Source: Staphylococcus equorum (GTDB lineage Bacteria; Bacillota; Bacilli; Staphylococcales; Staphylococcaceae). Taken from it: DNA of 64,000 nt. The stretch covers positions 1,054,001 to 1,118,000 of the forward strand of contig NZ_CP118982.1 of assembly GCF_029024965.1 (NCBI RefSeq), read 5' to 3'. Of the stretch, positions 47,223 through 55,728 are shown in pieces. Each line of letters opens with the position of its first letter. Positions within the stretch are counted from its first letter, which is position 1. The position numbers were made by a program, and so were the translations under genes. A model generated the notes under the pieces. The model saw only the letters and a list, made by a program, of their open reading frames with translations, did no database searches and was not told the origin of the DNA.

Positions 47223-47278
47223 ATAAGCGTTTGAAATAATAATTTCTACTACAATAGAAAATTAAGAGAACGTAGATA

Positions 47279-47311
47279 AGAGGCTGATACAAAATACATG
47301 TATCAGCCTCA
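47279..47311 (+). terminator. Hairpin after sagB
   Basis: Perfect 11-bp stem GAGGCTGATAC / GTATCAGCCTC with a 9-nt loop. No T-run follows on the plus strand, so termination is not certain. Confidence 0.55.
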
Positions 47312-47646
47312 ATTATTATATTGGCAGTGGCTGACTGATTTGAAAATGCGCTTTTATCAAGCTTTTAAAGAACTACTACTTCATTTATGAAGAAAAGTAG
47401 TGCTTATGCAAGAGCTTCAACTCTTGTATTCCATTTTCTAGTCAGCTTTGCCGAACTGTCTCATACGACGAAATCTTGTTGAAAAATAGATTTCTGTCCC
47501 ACTCCCATCAGGCTGTCGACAAAGCCCCTGACTTTGTCGACAGTCTTTTGTGCAGGCTTTCCGCGGCACTACCTTAGACTGTGATCTTCGGCTAGTACTT
47601 TATAAACGAGTCAAAAGTCAGCCCAAATTACTGCCAATATTATAAT
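47312..47646. mobile_element. Non-coding element with terminal inverted repeats (MITE-like)
   Basis: About 335 bp bounded by ATTAT-ATATTGGCAGT...GGCTGACT on the left and AGTCAGCC...ACTGCCAATATTATAAT on the right, which are inverted copies. It encodes nothing. Inside are hairpins, among them CTGTCGACAAAG / CTTTGTCGACAG (12 bp, about 47513-47543), CTTCAT / ATGAAG flanked by ACTACT / AGTAGT (about 47375-47402), and the staphylococcal word TTTCTGTCCCAC. A segment near 47548-47600 recurs diverged at 58389. It may be a non-autonomous mobile repeat or a structured intergenic RNA. Confidence 0.55.
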
Positions 47647-47652
47647 ATATAC

Positions 47653-47682
47653 AAAAGAGTCTCCAATTTTGGAAACTCTTTA
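47653..47682 (-). terminator. Terminator after the 25-codon peptide gene
   Basis: AAAGAGT-C-TCCAA / TTGGA-A-ACTCTTT with one internal mismatch; on the minus strand followed by TTTTGTATATATT. It begins 4 nt after the peptide stop codon. Confidence 0.65.
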
Positions 47683-47685
47683 TTG

Positions 47686-47763
47686 TTATTCTATTTTATT
47701 TTTTTGGCTTATAAGAATGAAGAACATGAGTGCTGATATAAACACTTTTATAGTAAATTTCAT
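47686..47763 (-). CDS. Candidate 25-residue hydrophobic peptide
   Basis: Open frame MKFTIKVFISALMFFILISQ followed by KNKIE and TAA. It starts at ATG 47763 with GGAAGTG 6 nt upstream and is closed 4 nt later by a hairpin terminator, so it has the full outline of a gene though too short for usual calling. A Lys-containing N-terminus, an 18-residue hydrophobic helix and a basic tail suit a membrane peptide, a type I toxin or a leader peptide; none is proven. It lies 90 nt after the stop of the osmoprotectant-binding lipoprotein gene on the same strand and may share its transcript. Confidence 0.45.
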   Translation of the reverse strand: MKFTIKVFISALMFFILISQKNKIE

Positions 47764-47852
47764 ATTATCACTTCCTAGTCTATGCCAACATATTAACATT
47801 AATTGGGTTTGAAGATACATCGATAACTACTCACAAGTGCATATACTGTGCA

Positions 47853-48779
47853 TTATTCTTTTTCAAAGTAATTGTGCTCTTTTAAAAATTCTTCTGCAAC
47901 AACTGCTGGTTCTTTGCCTTCTCCATCTGCTTCATAATTTAATTTTTGCATTTGCTCCGTACTTATTTTATCGTTTAATTTATTAAGTGCTTTCCTAACT
48001 TCTGGTTGCTCTTTTAAAAGTTTGTTTGGTGCTACAGCACTTGCATCATATGTTGGGAAGAACTTTTTATCGTCTTCAAGTACTACTAAATCATAAGCTG
48101 CAATTCTACCATCGGTCGTATAGCCTAGTGCAACATCTAATTTTTTGCTTTTCAAAGCATCGTAAACGAGTCCAATTTGCATCGGTTTAATTGAATTAAA
48201 AGCAAAACCATAATGCTCTTGGAAAGGTGCGTATCCATCACCACCACGTTTAATCCAAGTTGTATCTGTTCCTACGTCTACTTCATCTTTTACTTTTTCT
48301 AAATCTGAAACAGTCTGTAAATCATATTTTTCTGCAGTTTCTTTAGTTACCATAAAGGCAAAGGTATTTTCAAAACCATATGAATCAAAAAAGGTCTGAT
48401 TAAATTTTTGCTGAAACAACTTTTTAGTTAAATCCATCGCTTTTTTAGGATCAGTAATGGGCTCAGACTCAAGGACACCCACTAAATCTGTTCCAGTATA
48501 TCGGGTGCTCGAGATATCTGCATCGCCATTCATTAGTGCATTATGCTGGATTGTTGCTGAGCCTAAGTTATTAATGATTGAACCTTTAATTTCACCTTCT
48601 GTATCATGTTCGATAAGGTTTATTATCATATATGCCATGATTTGAGATTCACTCGTAGCCAACGCTGAAACTTTAATCTCGTCCTTTGACTGGCTACCAC
48701 CAAGCCCTGGCAATCCACAACCGGATAATAATATTGTGCTTGCTATAATTAAAAAAAATAAATGTTTTGAAAATTTCAT
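47853..48779 (-). CDS. Osmoprotectant ABC transporter substrate-binding lipoprotein (OpuCC-like)
   Basis: A 308-residue lipoprotein with signal peptide and lipobox ILLSGC. The mature protein begins KVSALATSESQIMAYMIINLI and has the OpuAC/OpuCC pattern (NNLGSATIQHNALMNGDADISSTRYTGTDLVGVL region, then DALKSKKLDVALGYTTDGRI), which binds glycine betaine, carnitine or choline. No ATPase or permease gene is adjacent, so it is an orphan subunit that must use a transporter encoded elsewhere, or act alone as a sensor or scavenger. AAGGAG lies upstream of ATG 48779. Confidence 0.87.
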   Translation of the reverse strand: MKFSKHLFFLIIASTILLSGCGLPGLGGSQSKDEIKVSALATSESQIMAYMIINLIEHDTEGEIKGSIINNLGSATIQHNALMNGDADISSTRYTGTDLVGVLESEPITDPKKAMDLTKKLFQQKFNQTFFDSYGFENTFAFMVTKETAEKYDLQTVSDLEKVKDEVDVGTDTTWIKRGGDGYAPFQEHYGFAFNSIKPMQIGLVYDALKSKKLDVALGYTTDGRIAAYDLVVLEDDKKFFPTYDASAVAPNKLLKEQPEVRKALNKLNDKISTEQMQKLNYEADGEGKEPAVVAEEFLKEHNYFEKE

Positions 48780-48956
48780 TGTCTAGCTCCTTAAAATAAG
48801 TACAGAAATAATATTTTGATGAATATATTAATATTAACATATTCATCAAAATATTATAACAACGCTAAATTGTACGATAGTTGAATAGATTAGCATGTAA
48901 TATAAGGTTAATCATTGCTATAATGAATATAAATAAATTTAATAAGGATGTGTACA

Positions 48957-50426
48957 ATGCGAATAGCTATCATAGGAATGGGCACAGCAGGTGTAAGCTT
49001 GCTGAAAGAATTAGTGAAACATGATAATTTTGCAACGATGAATATAGACATGTACGATAATCCTAAAAATATGGGGCAAGGTGTACCTTTTCAAAATGAC
49101 AGTGATCAATTATTAATAAATGTACCTGCCAAACAAATGACTTTGAATTTAGAGAATCAAGGCGAGTTTTATGAATGGTACAAATCACAATCGATATTTA
49201 AGTTTTCAAACCCGGAGTATTTACCTAGGTTTATATTTGGACATTATATGAAAGATTTTTTAGAAAAATATAATCACCAATTTGAAAATATCCAGATGAT
49301 TAAAGAAGAAGTGTCAGAAGTTTTCATTGAAGCTGATGTAGGTCAAATAGATGTTAAATATTATGTTTGTACTTCGAAAGACATGTCAAATTGTCAAAAG
49401 TATGATGTTGTATTTTTAACAATTGGTACAATGTCATACCATGACCCGTATCATTTGAAAGGGAAAAAAGGATATATTCATACACCTTATCCAACTTATA
49501 ATACGTTAGATGATGTAAATGAAACTGACAGAATTGCAATCATTGGCACAGGTTTAGCATCTTTAGATGTAATTCGTTATGTTACTGCACATCATCCTAA
49601 ATTACCAATTACTTTAACTAGTCGCAAAGGTCAATTGCCAAGTGTAAGAGGTGAAATGCCTGACATTGAATTTAAATACTTAACACCTGAAAATTTTAAT
49701 GCAATAAAGAATGAAAATTTCGGAAACGTACCTTTGGAACAAGCGCTAAGTTTATTTTTGAAAGATTGTGCATATTATAATGTTGCAATTGAAAAATTAG
49801 TGCATCGTAGACAAAATGACCCGGTGAAGGATTTAACATATGATTTAGAACACGAAACTGAATTAGGGGCATTCCAAAGTATACTTGAATTAGTAAAAGA
49901 AAATTTAAATTGGATATGGAATAGTTTCAGTAGAGAAGATCAAAAACAATTTTTAAAAGATTACCAATCTATATTAAAAGATAATTCTAATCCTATGCCT
50001 CCACGTACGGCTAAATTAATAATAGATCATATTAAAAATGGGACTATTGAAATTAAAAGTGGTTTAGAGAATGTTCAGTATGAAGCAAGCCAATTTTATT
50101 TCAAATACAAAAATGAAACAGAGGCAGTTCATAAATTCGATGTCGTAATTAATGCTACTGGTTCAAAAACGCAACTTTCAGATCTTGATAGTGATGATCA
50201 ATTGATTTTAAATCTTGAAAATAGACAGGTTGTACAAGCACATCCGCTTGGTGGTATCCAAATTATTGCTGAAACAAATCAAGTTATAAGTCCACGCTAC
50301 GGAACTCTTAAACACATGTACGCATTAGGTCAACTAACAAATGGAATCAATCAGTCTCGTAATGGTGTAGCTATGATAGTTAAACAAGCGGTTAGCGTAG
50401 TAAATCAGTTGTTAGCAGATAAGTGA
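48957..50426 (+). CDS. FAD/NAD(P)-binding oxidoreductase-like protein
   Basis: A 489-residue protein. It opens with a Rossmann motif RIAIIGMGTAGVSLLKEL and has a second dinucleotide-binding motif IAIIGTGLASLDVIRYV near 198; NATGSKT and the end HMYALGQLTNG also fit the FAD/NAD(P)-binding HI0933-like/NAD_binding_9 group. The reaction is unknown. I start at ATG 48957 with AAGGATG rather than 48948. A homologue precedes the riboflavin genes in S. aureus, hinting at a flavoprotein linked to flavin supply. Confidence 0.8.
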   Translation: MRIAIIGMGTAGVSLLKELVKHDNFATMNIDMYDNPKNMGQGVPFQNDSDQLLINVPAKQMTLNLENQGEFYEWYKSQSIFKFSNPEYLPRFIFGHYMKDFLEKYNHQFENIQMIKEEVSEVFIEADVGQIDVKYYVCTSKDMSNCQKYDVVFLTIGTMSYHDPYHLKGKKGYIHTPYPTYNTLDDVNETDRIAIIGTGLASLDVIRYVTAHHPKLPITLTSRKGQLPSVRGEMPDIEFKYLTPENFNAIKNENFGNVPLEQALSLFLKDCAYYNVAIEKLVHRRQNDPVKDLTYDLEHETELGAFQSILELVKENLNWIWNSFSREDQKQFLKDYQSILKDNSNPMPPRTAKLIIDHIKNGTIEIKSGLENVQYEASQFYFKYKNETEAVHKFDVVINATGSKTQLSDLDSDDQLILNLENRQVVQAHPLGGIQIIAETNQVISPRYGTLKHMYALGQLTNGINQSRNGVAMIVKQAVSVVNQLLADK

Positions 50427-50710
50427 TTGTAAAATGAATTCTTTAGCAGTATATTTTGTGAGAGTTTAATTTTTTAATAATAACTAAATTATAAAGCGTA
50501 TAAAAGTCATAATAAAAAATTAATTTATTTTTTATTAATTTGAGTAAAAAGCTTTTTTATTAGTATTTAAAGCATTTTAATAATAATAATACGTTGAAAA
50601 TAAAGCCGACTTAGATAATATGAATTGTCATTCTGCCTAAAATGTAGTACGATATTGATGTAACTTAATAAGAGTTACTTGACTCAATCATTATTTACAA
50701 TTTCATAGAT

Positions 50711-50840
50711 ATTCTTTCGGGGCAGGGTGAAATTCCCAACCGGCAGTAAACAAAGCCTGCGACCTGCATTTGATTATTCAAATGTGGCTGATCTAGTGAG
50801 ATTCTAGAGCCGACAGTAAAGTCTGGATGGGAGAAAGAAT
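50711..50840 (+). ncRNA. FMN riboswitch (RFN element)
   Basis: P1 is ATTCTTTC paired with GAAAGAAT. Between them are the invariant RFN blocks GGGGCAGGGTGAAATTCCC, ACCGGCAGTAAA, GCCTGCGACC, GTGAGATTCTAGAGCCGACAG and GTCTGGATGGGAGA. FMN binding should favour the terminator at 50952 and stop transcription of ribD-ribE-ribBA-ribH. The preceding stretch from 50427 is AT-rich with no gene. Confidence 0.96.
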
Positions 50841-50951
50841 GAAGTATAACAAAAATGACACTTTTTAAGTGTTTATTTGGCATACACTTATATTTGAAAG
50901 TGGATAAGTGTATTTAGTTTGAAGCTAATGATGTTATATCAATATATATCC

Positions 50952-50986
50952 CACACCTGAAATGTTTTATTTCAGGTGTTTTTTAT
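50952..50986 (+). terminator. FMN-riboswitch terminator before ribD
   Basis: Perfect 11-bp stem ACACCTGAAAT / ATTTCAGGTGT, 5-nt loop and seven Ts, ending 18 nt before ribD. Confidence 0.92.
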
Positions 50987-51003
50987 TATTTAGAGGTGAT
51001 AAT

Positions 51004-52047
51004 GTGAGTCAATATTTAAATTATGCAATCCAATTAGCAAAAATGGTAAGTGGTCAAACGGGTGTAAACCCGCCTGTAGGCGCGGTAGTTGTTAAAGACG
51101 GCCGAATCGTAGGTATGGGCGCACACTTGAAAAAAGGCGATAAACATGCTGAAGTACAAGCGTTAGATATGGCACAAGATGAAGCTAAAGATGCTACTAT
51201 ATTTATTTCATTAGAGCCATGTACACATTTTGGTTCAACGCCACCTTGTGTGAATAAAATTATCGATTTTGGCATAAAGAAAGTCATATATGCTGTTAAA
51301 GATACGACTTTACCCTCTAACGGTGACGAAATATTACAACACGCAGGAATAAAAGTTGAATTTCGTCATAATACAGAAGCAGAAGACTTGTATAAAGACT
51401 TCTTTATAAGCAAAAGTAAAGAGGTACCTGTAGTGTCAGTTAAAGTTGCTTGTAGTTTAGACGGTAAACAGGCTACTGACGAAGGTGAAAGTAAATGGAT
51501 TACGAATAAAGCCGTCAAAGCTGATGTATTCAACTTACGTCATACGCATGATGCTGTACTTACAGGTAGAGGCACATTAGATGCAGATAACCCTCAATAT
51601 ACAACACGAATTGAGGAAGGTAAGCATCCAACAAAAGTAATTTTATCGCAATCAGGCCAAATTGATTTTGAATTAGACATGTTCAAAAATACTCATACAC
51701 CTATTTGGATTTATACACAAAATGAAAACTTAAAAACAGATATTGAACAGGTGGAAATTATTATTTTAACTGATTGTTCAATTGAAAATATTTTAATAGA
51801 TTTATATCAAAAGGGAATTGGAAAATTATTGGTAGAAGCAGGTCCAACCGTAACTTCAGCATTTCTTCAATCTCAATATACGAATGAACTTATCTTATAT
51901 TATGCCCCGAAAATTATAGGTGGTTCTGGTAATTATCAATTTTATCAAACTAAAAATATTTTTGGATTATCAGAAGTACCACAATTCGAAATTGTTAATA
52001 CCCAAATGCTTGAGCAAAACATTAAATTAGAGTTGCGAAAGAAGTGA
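51004..52047 (+). CDS. ribD: Bifunctional riboflavin deaminase/reductase RibD
   Basis: Carries out deamination and side-chain reduction in riboflavin synthesis. The N-terminal zinc deaminase domain has HAEVQAL (near 50) and EPCTHFGSTPPC (near 74); the C-terminal reductase domain has VSVKVACSLDGKQATDEGESKWITN near 144 and KLLVEAGPT near 277. I start at GTG 51004, 5 nt after AGAGGTG (51 codons shorter frames and the longer ATG 50962 start lie within the terminator). First gene of the operon. Confidence 0.94.
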   Translation: MSQYLNYAIQLAKMVSGQTGVNPPVGAVVVKDGRIVGMGAHLKKGDKHAEVQALDMAQDEAKDATIFISLEPCTHFGSTPPCVNKIIDFGIKKVIYAVKDTTLPSNGDEILQHAGIKVEFRHNTEAEDLYKDFFISKSKEVPVVSVKVACSLDGKQATDEGESKWITNKAVKADVFNLRHTHDAVLTGRGTLDADNPQYTTRIEEGKHPTKVILSQSGQIDFELDMFKNTHTPIWIYTQNENLKTDIEQVEIIILTDCSIENILIDLYQKGIGKLLVEAGPTVTSAFLQSQYTNELILYYAPKIIGGSGNYQFYQTKNIFGLSEVPQFEIVNTQMLEQNIKLELRKK

Positions 52048-52053
52048 ATAACC

Positions 52054-52686
52054 ATGTTTACCGGTATTGTTGAAGAAATAGGCACGATTAAAAAAATAAC
52101 GACACAACAATCTGTAGTTAACTTAACAATTGATTGCGAGACCATCTTATCAGACATGCATATAGGAGATTCTATAAGTGTGAATGGCGCATGTTTAACT
52201 GTTGTTGATTTTAATAAGCATTCGTTCTCTGTACAAGTAATTAAAGGTACAGAAAATAAAACTTATCTAAATCATTTAAACCAATCTACAGAAGTGAATT
52301 TAGAAAGAGCGATGAGTGGTCAAGGTCGTTTTGGAGGTCACTTTGTGCTAGGACATGTAGATGAAGTAGCTAAGATTACACGTATACAAGCATCAGATAA
52401 TTCTAAAATTGTAACAATTAAGCCTACTACTACGCTTATTAAACAAATGGTGCCACAAGGGTCCATAACTGTAGATGGCGTAAGCTTAACTATTTTTCAA
52501 TTAAAAGATGCTGAATTCGATATCCATCTCATTCCTGAAACGCGAAGATCCACAATTTTAAATCAAAAACGTGTAGGTGATCCGGTCCATATTGAAACTG
52601 ATATGTTATTCAAATATGTAGAGAGAATTGTCAGTAATAATGAATCAGGATTAAATACCGAAAAACTTAGAGCATTTGGATTTTAG
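52054..52686 (+). CDS. ribE: Riboflavin synthase alpha chain
   Basis: Dismutates two 6,7-dimethyl-8-ribityllumazine molecules to riboflavin. The 210 residues form two homologous barrels, visible as MFTGIVEEIGTI and GRFGGHFVLGHVDEVAKI starts and the repeated signatures SVNGACLTV (about 43) and TVDGVSLTIF (about 140). It lies 6 nt after ribD and overlaps nothing; ribBA follows at 10 nt. Confidence 0.95.
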   Translation: MFTGIVEEIGTIKKITTQQSVVNLTIDCETILSDMHIGDSISVNGACLTVVDFNKHSFSVQVIKGTENKTYLNHLNQSTEVNLERAMSGQGRFGGHFVLGHVDEVAKITRIQASDNSKIVTIKPTTTLIKQMVPQGSITVDGVSLTIFQLKDAEFDIHLIPETRRSTILNQKRVGDPVHIETDMLFKYVERIVSNNESGLNTEKLRAFGF

Positions 52687-52696
52687 GAGGGGTAGT

Positions 52697-53878
52697 ATGA
52701 AATTAGATAGTATAGAGACAGCACTTATAGAACTGAAAAAAGGTAAAAGTATTGTTGTCGTTGATGATGAAAACAGAGAGAACGAAGGCGATTTAGTAGC
52801 TGTGACAGAATGGATGCAAGATAATACCGTTAATTTCATGGCGAAATATGGTAGAGGACTCATTTGTGCGCCAATTAGCAAAGGTATAGCTGGAAAGTTA
52901 GAACTCAATCCAATGGTGAATGATAACTCTGATATCTATGGTACGCAATTTACTGTGAGTGTCGATCATATTAATACGACGACAGGTATCAGTACTGGAG
53001 AAAGAACAATGACAGCAAAAGCGTTAATAGAGGAAAATGCAACAGCTAGTGATTTTAATAAACCAGGCCACTTATTCCCCTTAATTGCACAAGATGATGG
53101 TGTGTTAGAAAGACGTGGCCATACAGAAGCATCTGTAGATTTAGCTAAACTAACTGGCGCAAAACCAGCAGCATTAATTTGTGAAATTATGAATGAAGAT
53201 GGTTCTATGGCTAAAGGTAAAGAATTAGAAGCCTTTAAGGAGAAGCATGCGCTTGTAATGATTTCTATTGAAGATTTAGAAACATATAGAAAATCATTAA
53301 CATCTAAGTTAGAAGCAAAAGCAAAAGTGAAGTTGCCTACTAAACATGGTAAGTTTGATATGTATGGTTTTACTTCTCAGACGAATGAAGAAGAACTTGT
53401 GGCTATTGTAAGTGGAGACATAAAGAAAACAGAAAATGTACGTATTCATTCTTCTTGTCTGACAGGCGATATTTTTCATAGTCAAAGATGTGATTGTGGT
53501 GAACAACTTGAAGCTTCAATGAAATATATAAGTGAGCATGGTGGCATTATTTTATATTTACCTCAAGAAGGTAGAGGTATTGGTTTAATTAATAAGTTAA
53601 AAGCATATGAACTTATTGAACAAGGTTATGATACTGTGACAGCTAATATTGCTTTAGGTTTCGACGAAGATTTGAGAGATTATAAAGACGCCGCGAGAAT
53701 TTTAAAATATTTTGGCATTGAAAGCGTGAATTTGTTAAGTAATAATCCCAAAAAATTTGAAAGTCTAGAAACTTATGGTGTGAATATTAATAAAAGAATT
53801 GATCTTGTAGTTCCAACAAATAAATTTAATCAAGATTATATGGATACGAAAAAAGAAAAAATGGGTCATTTAATATAG
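52697..53878 (+). CDS. ribBA: RibBA, DHBP synthase/GTP cyclohydrolase II
   Basis: Bifunctional entry enzyme of riboflavin synthesis. The DHBP synthase half (residues about 1-200) has VVVDDENRENEGDLV, and RRGHTEASVDLAKL; the GTP cyclohydrolase II half has the zinc cysteines in SSCLTGDIFHSQRCDCGEQ and the active-site YLPQEGRGIGL. I start at ATG 52697 after AGGAGGGG; 52676 lies inside ribE. 393 residues, normal for the fusion. Confidence 0.95.
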   Translation: MKLDSIETALIELKKGKSIVVVDDENRENEGDLVAVTEWMQDNTVNFMAKYGRGLICAPISKGIAGKLELNPMVNDNSDIYGTQFTVSVDHINTTTGISTGERTMTAKALIEENATASDFNKPGHLFPLIAQDDGVLERRGHTEASVDLAKLTGAKPAALICEIMNEDGSMAKGKELEAFKEKHALVMISIEDLETYRKSLTSKLEAKAKVKLPTKHGKFDMYGFTSQTNEEELVAIVSGDIKKTENVRIHSSCLTGDIFHSQRCDCGEQLEASMKYISEHGGIILYLPQEGRGIGLINKLKAYELIEQGYDTVTANIALGFDEDLRDYKDAARILKYFGIESVNLLSNNPKKFESLETYGVNINKRIDLVVPTNKFNQDYMDTKKEKMGHLI

Positions 53879-53890
53879 GAGGTCAATAGG

Positions 53891-54349
53891 ATGAATTTTG
53901 AAGGTAAATTAATAGGTTCCGATTTAAAAGTAGCAATTGTTGTAAGTAGGTTTAATGATTTTATTACAAACCGTTTATTAGATGGTGCAAAAGATACTTT
54001 AGTACGACACGAAGTACCAAAAGAAAATATTGATGTGGCATATGTACCAGGCGCATTTGAAATTCCATTAGTAGCTAAGAAATTAGCTCAAAAAGGTGAA
54101 TATGATGCAGTGATTACGTTAGGTTGTGTAATAAGAGGATCTACTTCTCATTATGATTATGTGTGTAATGAAGTGGCGAAAGGTGTTTCTAAGGCAAATG
54201 ATGTTGCTGATACACCAGTTATCTTCGGTGTTGTAACAACTGAAAATATTGAACAAGCAGTAGAACGTGCAGGCACAAAAGCAGGGAATAAAGGTGCAGA
54301 CGCAGCAATTAGTGCAATAGAAATGGCTAATTTATTAAAAGAAATATAA
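53891..54349 (+). CDS. ribH: 6,7-Dimethyl-8-ribityllumazine synthase
   Basis: Condenses the RibD and RibBA products to lumazine. The 152-residue protein has [16 protein letters not shown], the substrate-binding PGAFEIPL near 57, [17 protein letters not shown] near 80 with the catalytic histidine, and [21 protein letters not shown] precedes ATG 53891. Last gene of the rib operon. Confidence 0.96.
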   Translation: MNFEGKLIGSDLKVAIVVSRFNDFITNRLLDGAKDTLVRHEVPKENIDVAYVPGAFEIPLVAKKLAQKGEYDAVITLGCVIRGSTSHYDYVCNEVAKGVSKANDVADTPVIFGVVTTENIEQAVERAGTKAGNKGADAAISAIEMANLLKEI

Positions 54350-54408
54350 TAGAATAAGATTGAAACGTCAACATTTATATAACTGGATATAGGCGTTTCT
54401 ACTAAAAT

Positions 54409-54455
54409 AAAAAGAATTGGACAATAACGATTTCGTTAAGTCCAATTCTTTTTTG
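54409..54455. terminator. Bidirectional terminator after ribH
   Basis: AAAAGAATTGGAC / GTCCAATTCTTTT with an inner AACGA / TCGTT pair; T-runs on both sides; convergent with proline dehydrogenase. Confidence 0.9.
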
Positions 54456-54462
54456 TTCACTA

Positions 54463-55464
54463 TTATTTTTTGAAAAGGCGATATACTAAGGCACTAGCTG
54501 CTCCAAAGGCTGCAACTATACCTGTAACAACGCCCGCTTTTTTCATTACTTCGGGTTTCATTAATTCTTTAAACATTAAATTTAAATTTTGAGGTCGTTC
54601 AGCTAGTCGCCTCATAAAGTAACTAAACCAATCATCCCCATATGGTACATAAATACAGAAATTGTTACCTTCCCCAGCTATTTTCTCCGCTAAATCAGTA
54701 CGGAAACCATACAACATTTGAAATTCATACTGATTTTTTTCGATATTATTATCTTTGATAAATTGTTTTATATGTGTAATAACTTTATCATCATGAGTTG
54801 CAATTGACGTTACATTTTTAGCGTTTAATAATCTTTTTTCAATTAAACGTATGTAATTTTCGTCAATGTCTTCTTTAGTTTGATAAGCTATTGTATCACT
54901 TTCTTTATATGCGCCTTTAACCATGCGCAATCGTAATTCTGGATATTTTTCTACAAGTGTATCAGCTTCATATAAATAACCTTGAATTACGGTACCTACA
55001 TTTTTGAATTCACCTTTTAAACGGTCTAACACTTGCGTGATGTCAAATAAACTATCATACTTTTCAGTATCGATATTAATATGCATATTATTAAACTCAT
55101 TCGCTTTTAATAATATTTCACGTAGATTGCGATAAGCAAGATCCAAATCAAATTCAGAGCCTAACTGGCTTAATTTAATAGACATGTGACCATCTAAGCT
55201 ATTATTATAAATAGCGTACATCACTTCTAATATTTGATCTTTTGATTGAATTGCTTCACCTTCAGTTACAACAAATTCTCCAAGGCAATCTACAGTAACT
55301 GTAATTCCCTTGCTGTTTAGACGTTCAATTGTGTTTAATAAGGCTTCGATTGTATTGCCAGCAACCACTTTATTAGCACCGAGCATTGGACCGATTTCCT
55401 TAGCAGTCTTATTTAAAAAAGGGTTGTTAGATAACCCGATAAAAAAATTTTTCACAATTGGCAT
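54463..55464 (-). CDS. putA: Proline dehydrogenase (monofunctional)
   Basis: FAD enzyme oxidising proline to pyrroline-5-carboxylate and passing electrons to the quinone pool. The 333-residue barrel has SIKLSQLGSEFD, LRLRMVKGAYKESD near 180, YEFQMLYGFRTDLAEKI near 245 and the end RRLAERPQN; a hydrophobic C-terminal helix (GVVTGIVAAFGAASALVYRLF) suggests membrane attachment. I start at ATG 55464 after GGGAGGA. Named putA in S. aureus, but it lacks the dehydrogenase half of Gram-negative PutA. Confidence 0.92.
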   Translation of the reverse strand: MPIVKNFFIGLSNNPFLNKTAKEIGPMLGANKVVAGNTIEALLNTIERLNSKGITVTVDCLGEFVVTEGEAIQSKDQILEVMYAIYNNSLDGHMSIKLSQLGSEFDLDLAYRNLREILLKANEFNNMHINIDTEKYDSLFDITQVLDRLKGEFKNVGTVIQGYLYEADTLVEKYPELRLRMVKGAYKESDTIAYQTKEDIDENYIRLIEKRLLNAKNVTSIATHDDKVITHIKQFIKDNNIEKNQYEFQMLYGFRTDLAEKIAGEGNNFCIYVPYGDDWFSYFMRRLAERPQNLNLMFKELMKPEVMKKAGVVTGIVAAFGAASALVYRLFKK

Positions 55465-55728
55465 ATTAATTCCTCCCATTCTGCTTACAGCTGATCTTTC
55501 AATATAAGTGTAGCATGAATCTAAAGGGAATGAAATCGTTTACAATAGAATATATTACACTTTATTTTATTAAATACACTTATAGCAAAGTGTTGATTAT
55601 AAGATGCTTTTTATTTTTAAAACAAATTGAGTTTTTCACGTCCATGGCTATCTTTAAAATGGAAAAAGTACATCATATTTTGATACAATAAATATAATGA
55701 AATTTAACGAGAAGGGGAAGTATGTATT

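Noticed and set aside
50695..50883. 62-codon minus-strand frame
   Set aside because: It is antisense to the FMN riboswitch; conservation there is explained by the RNA.
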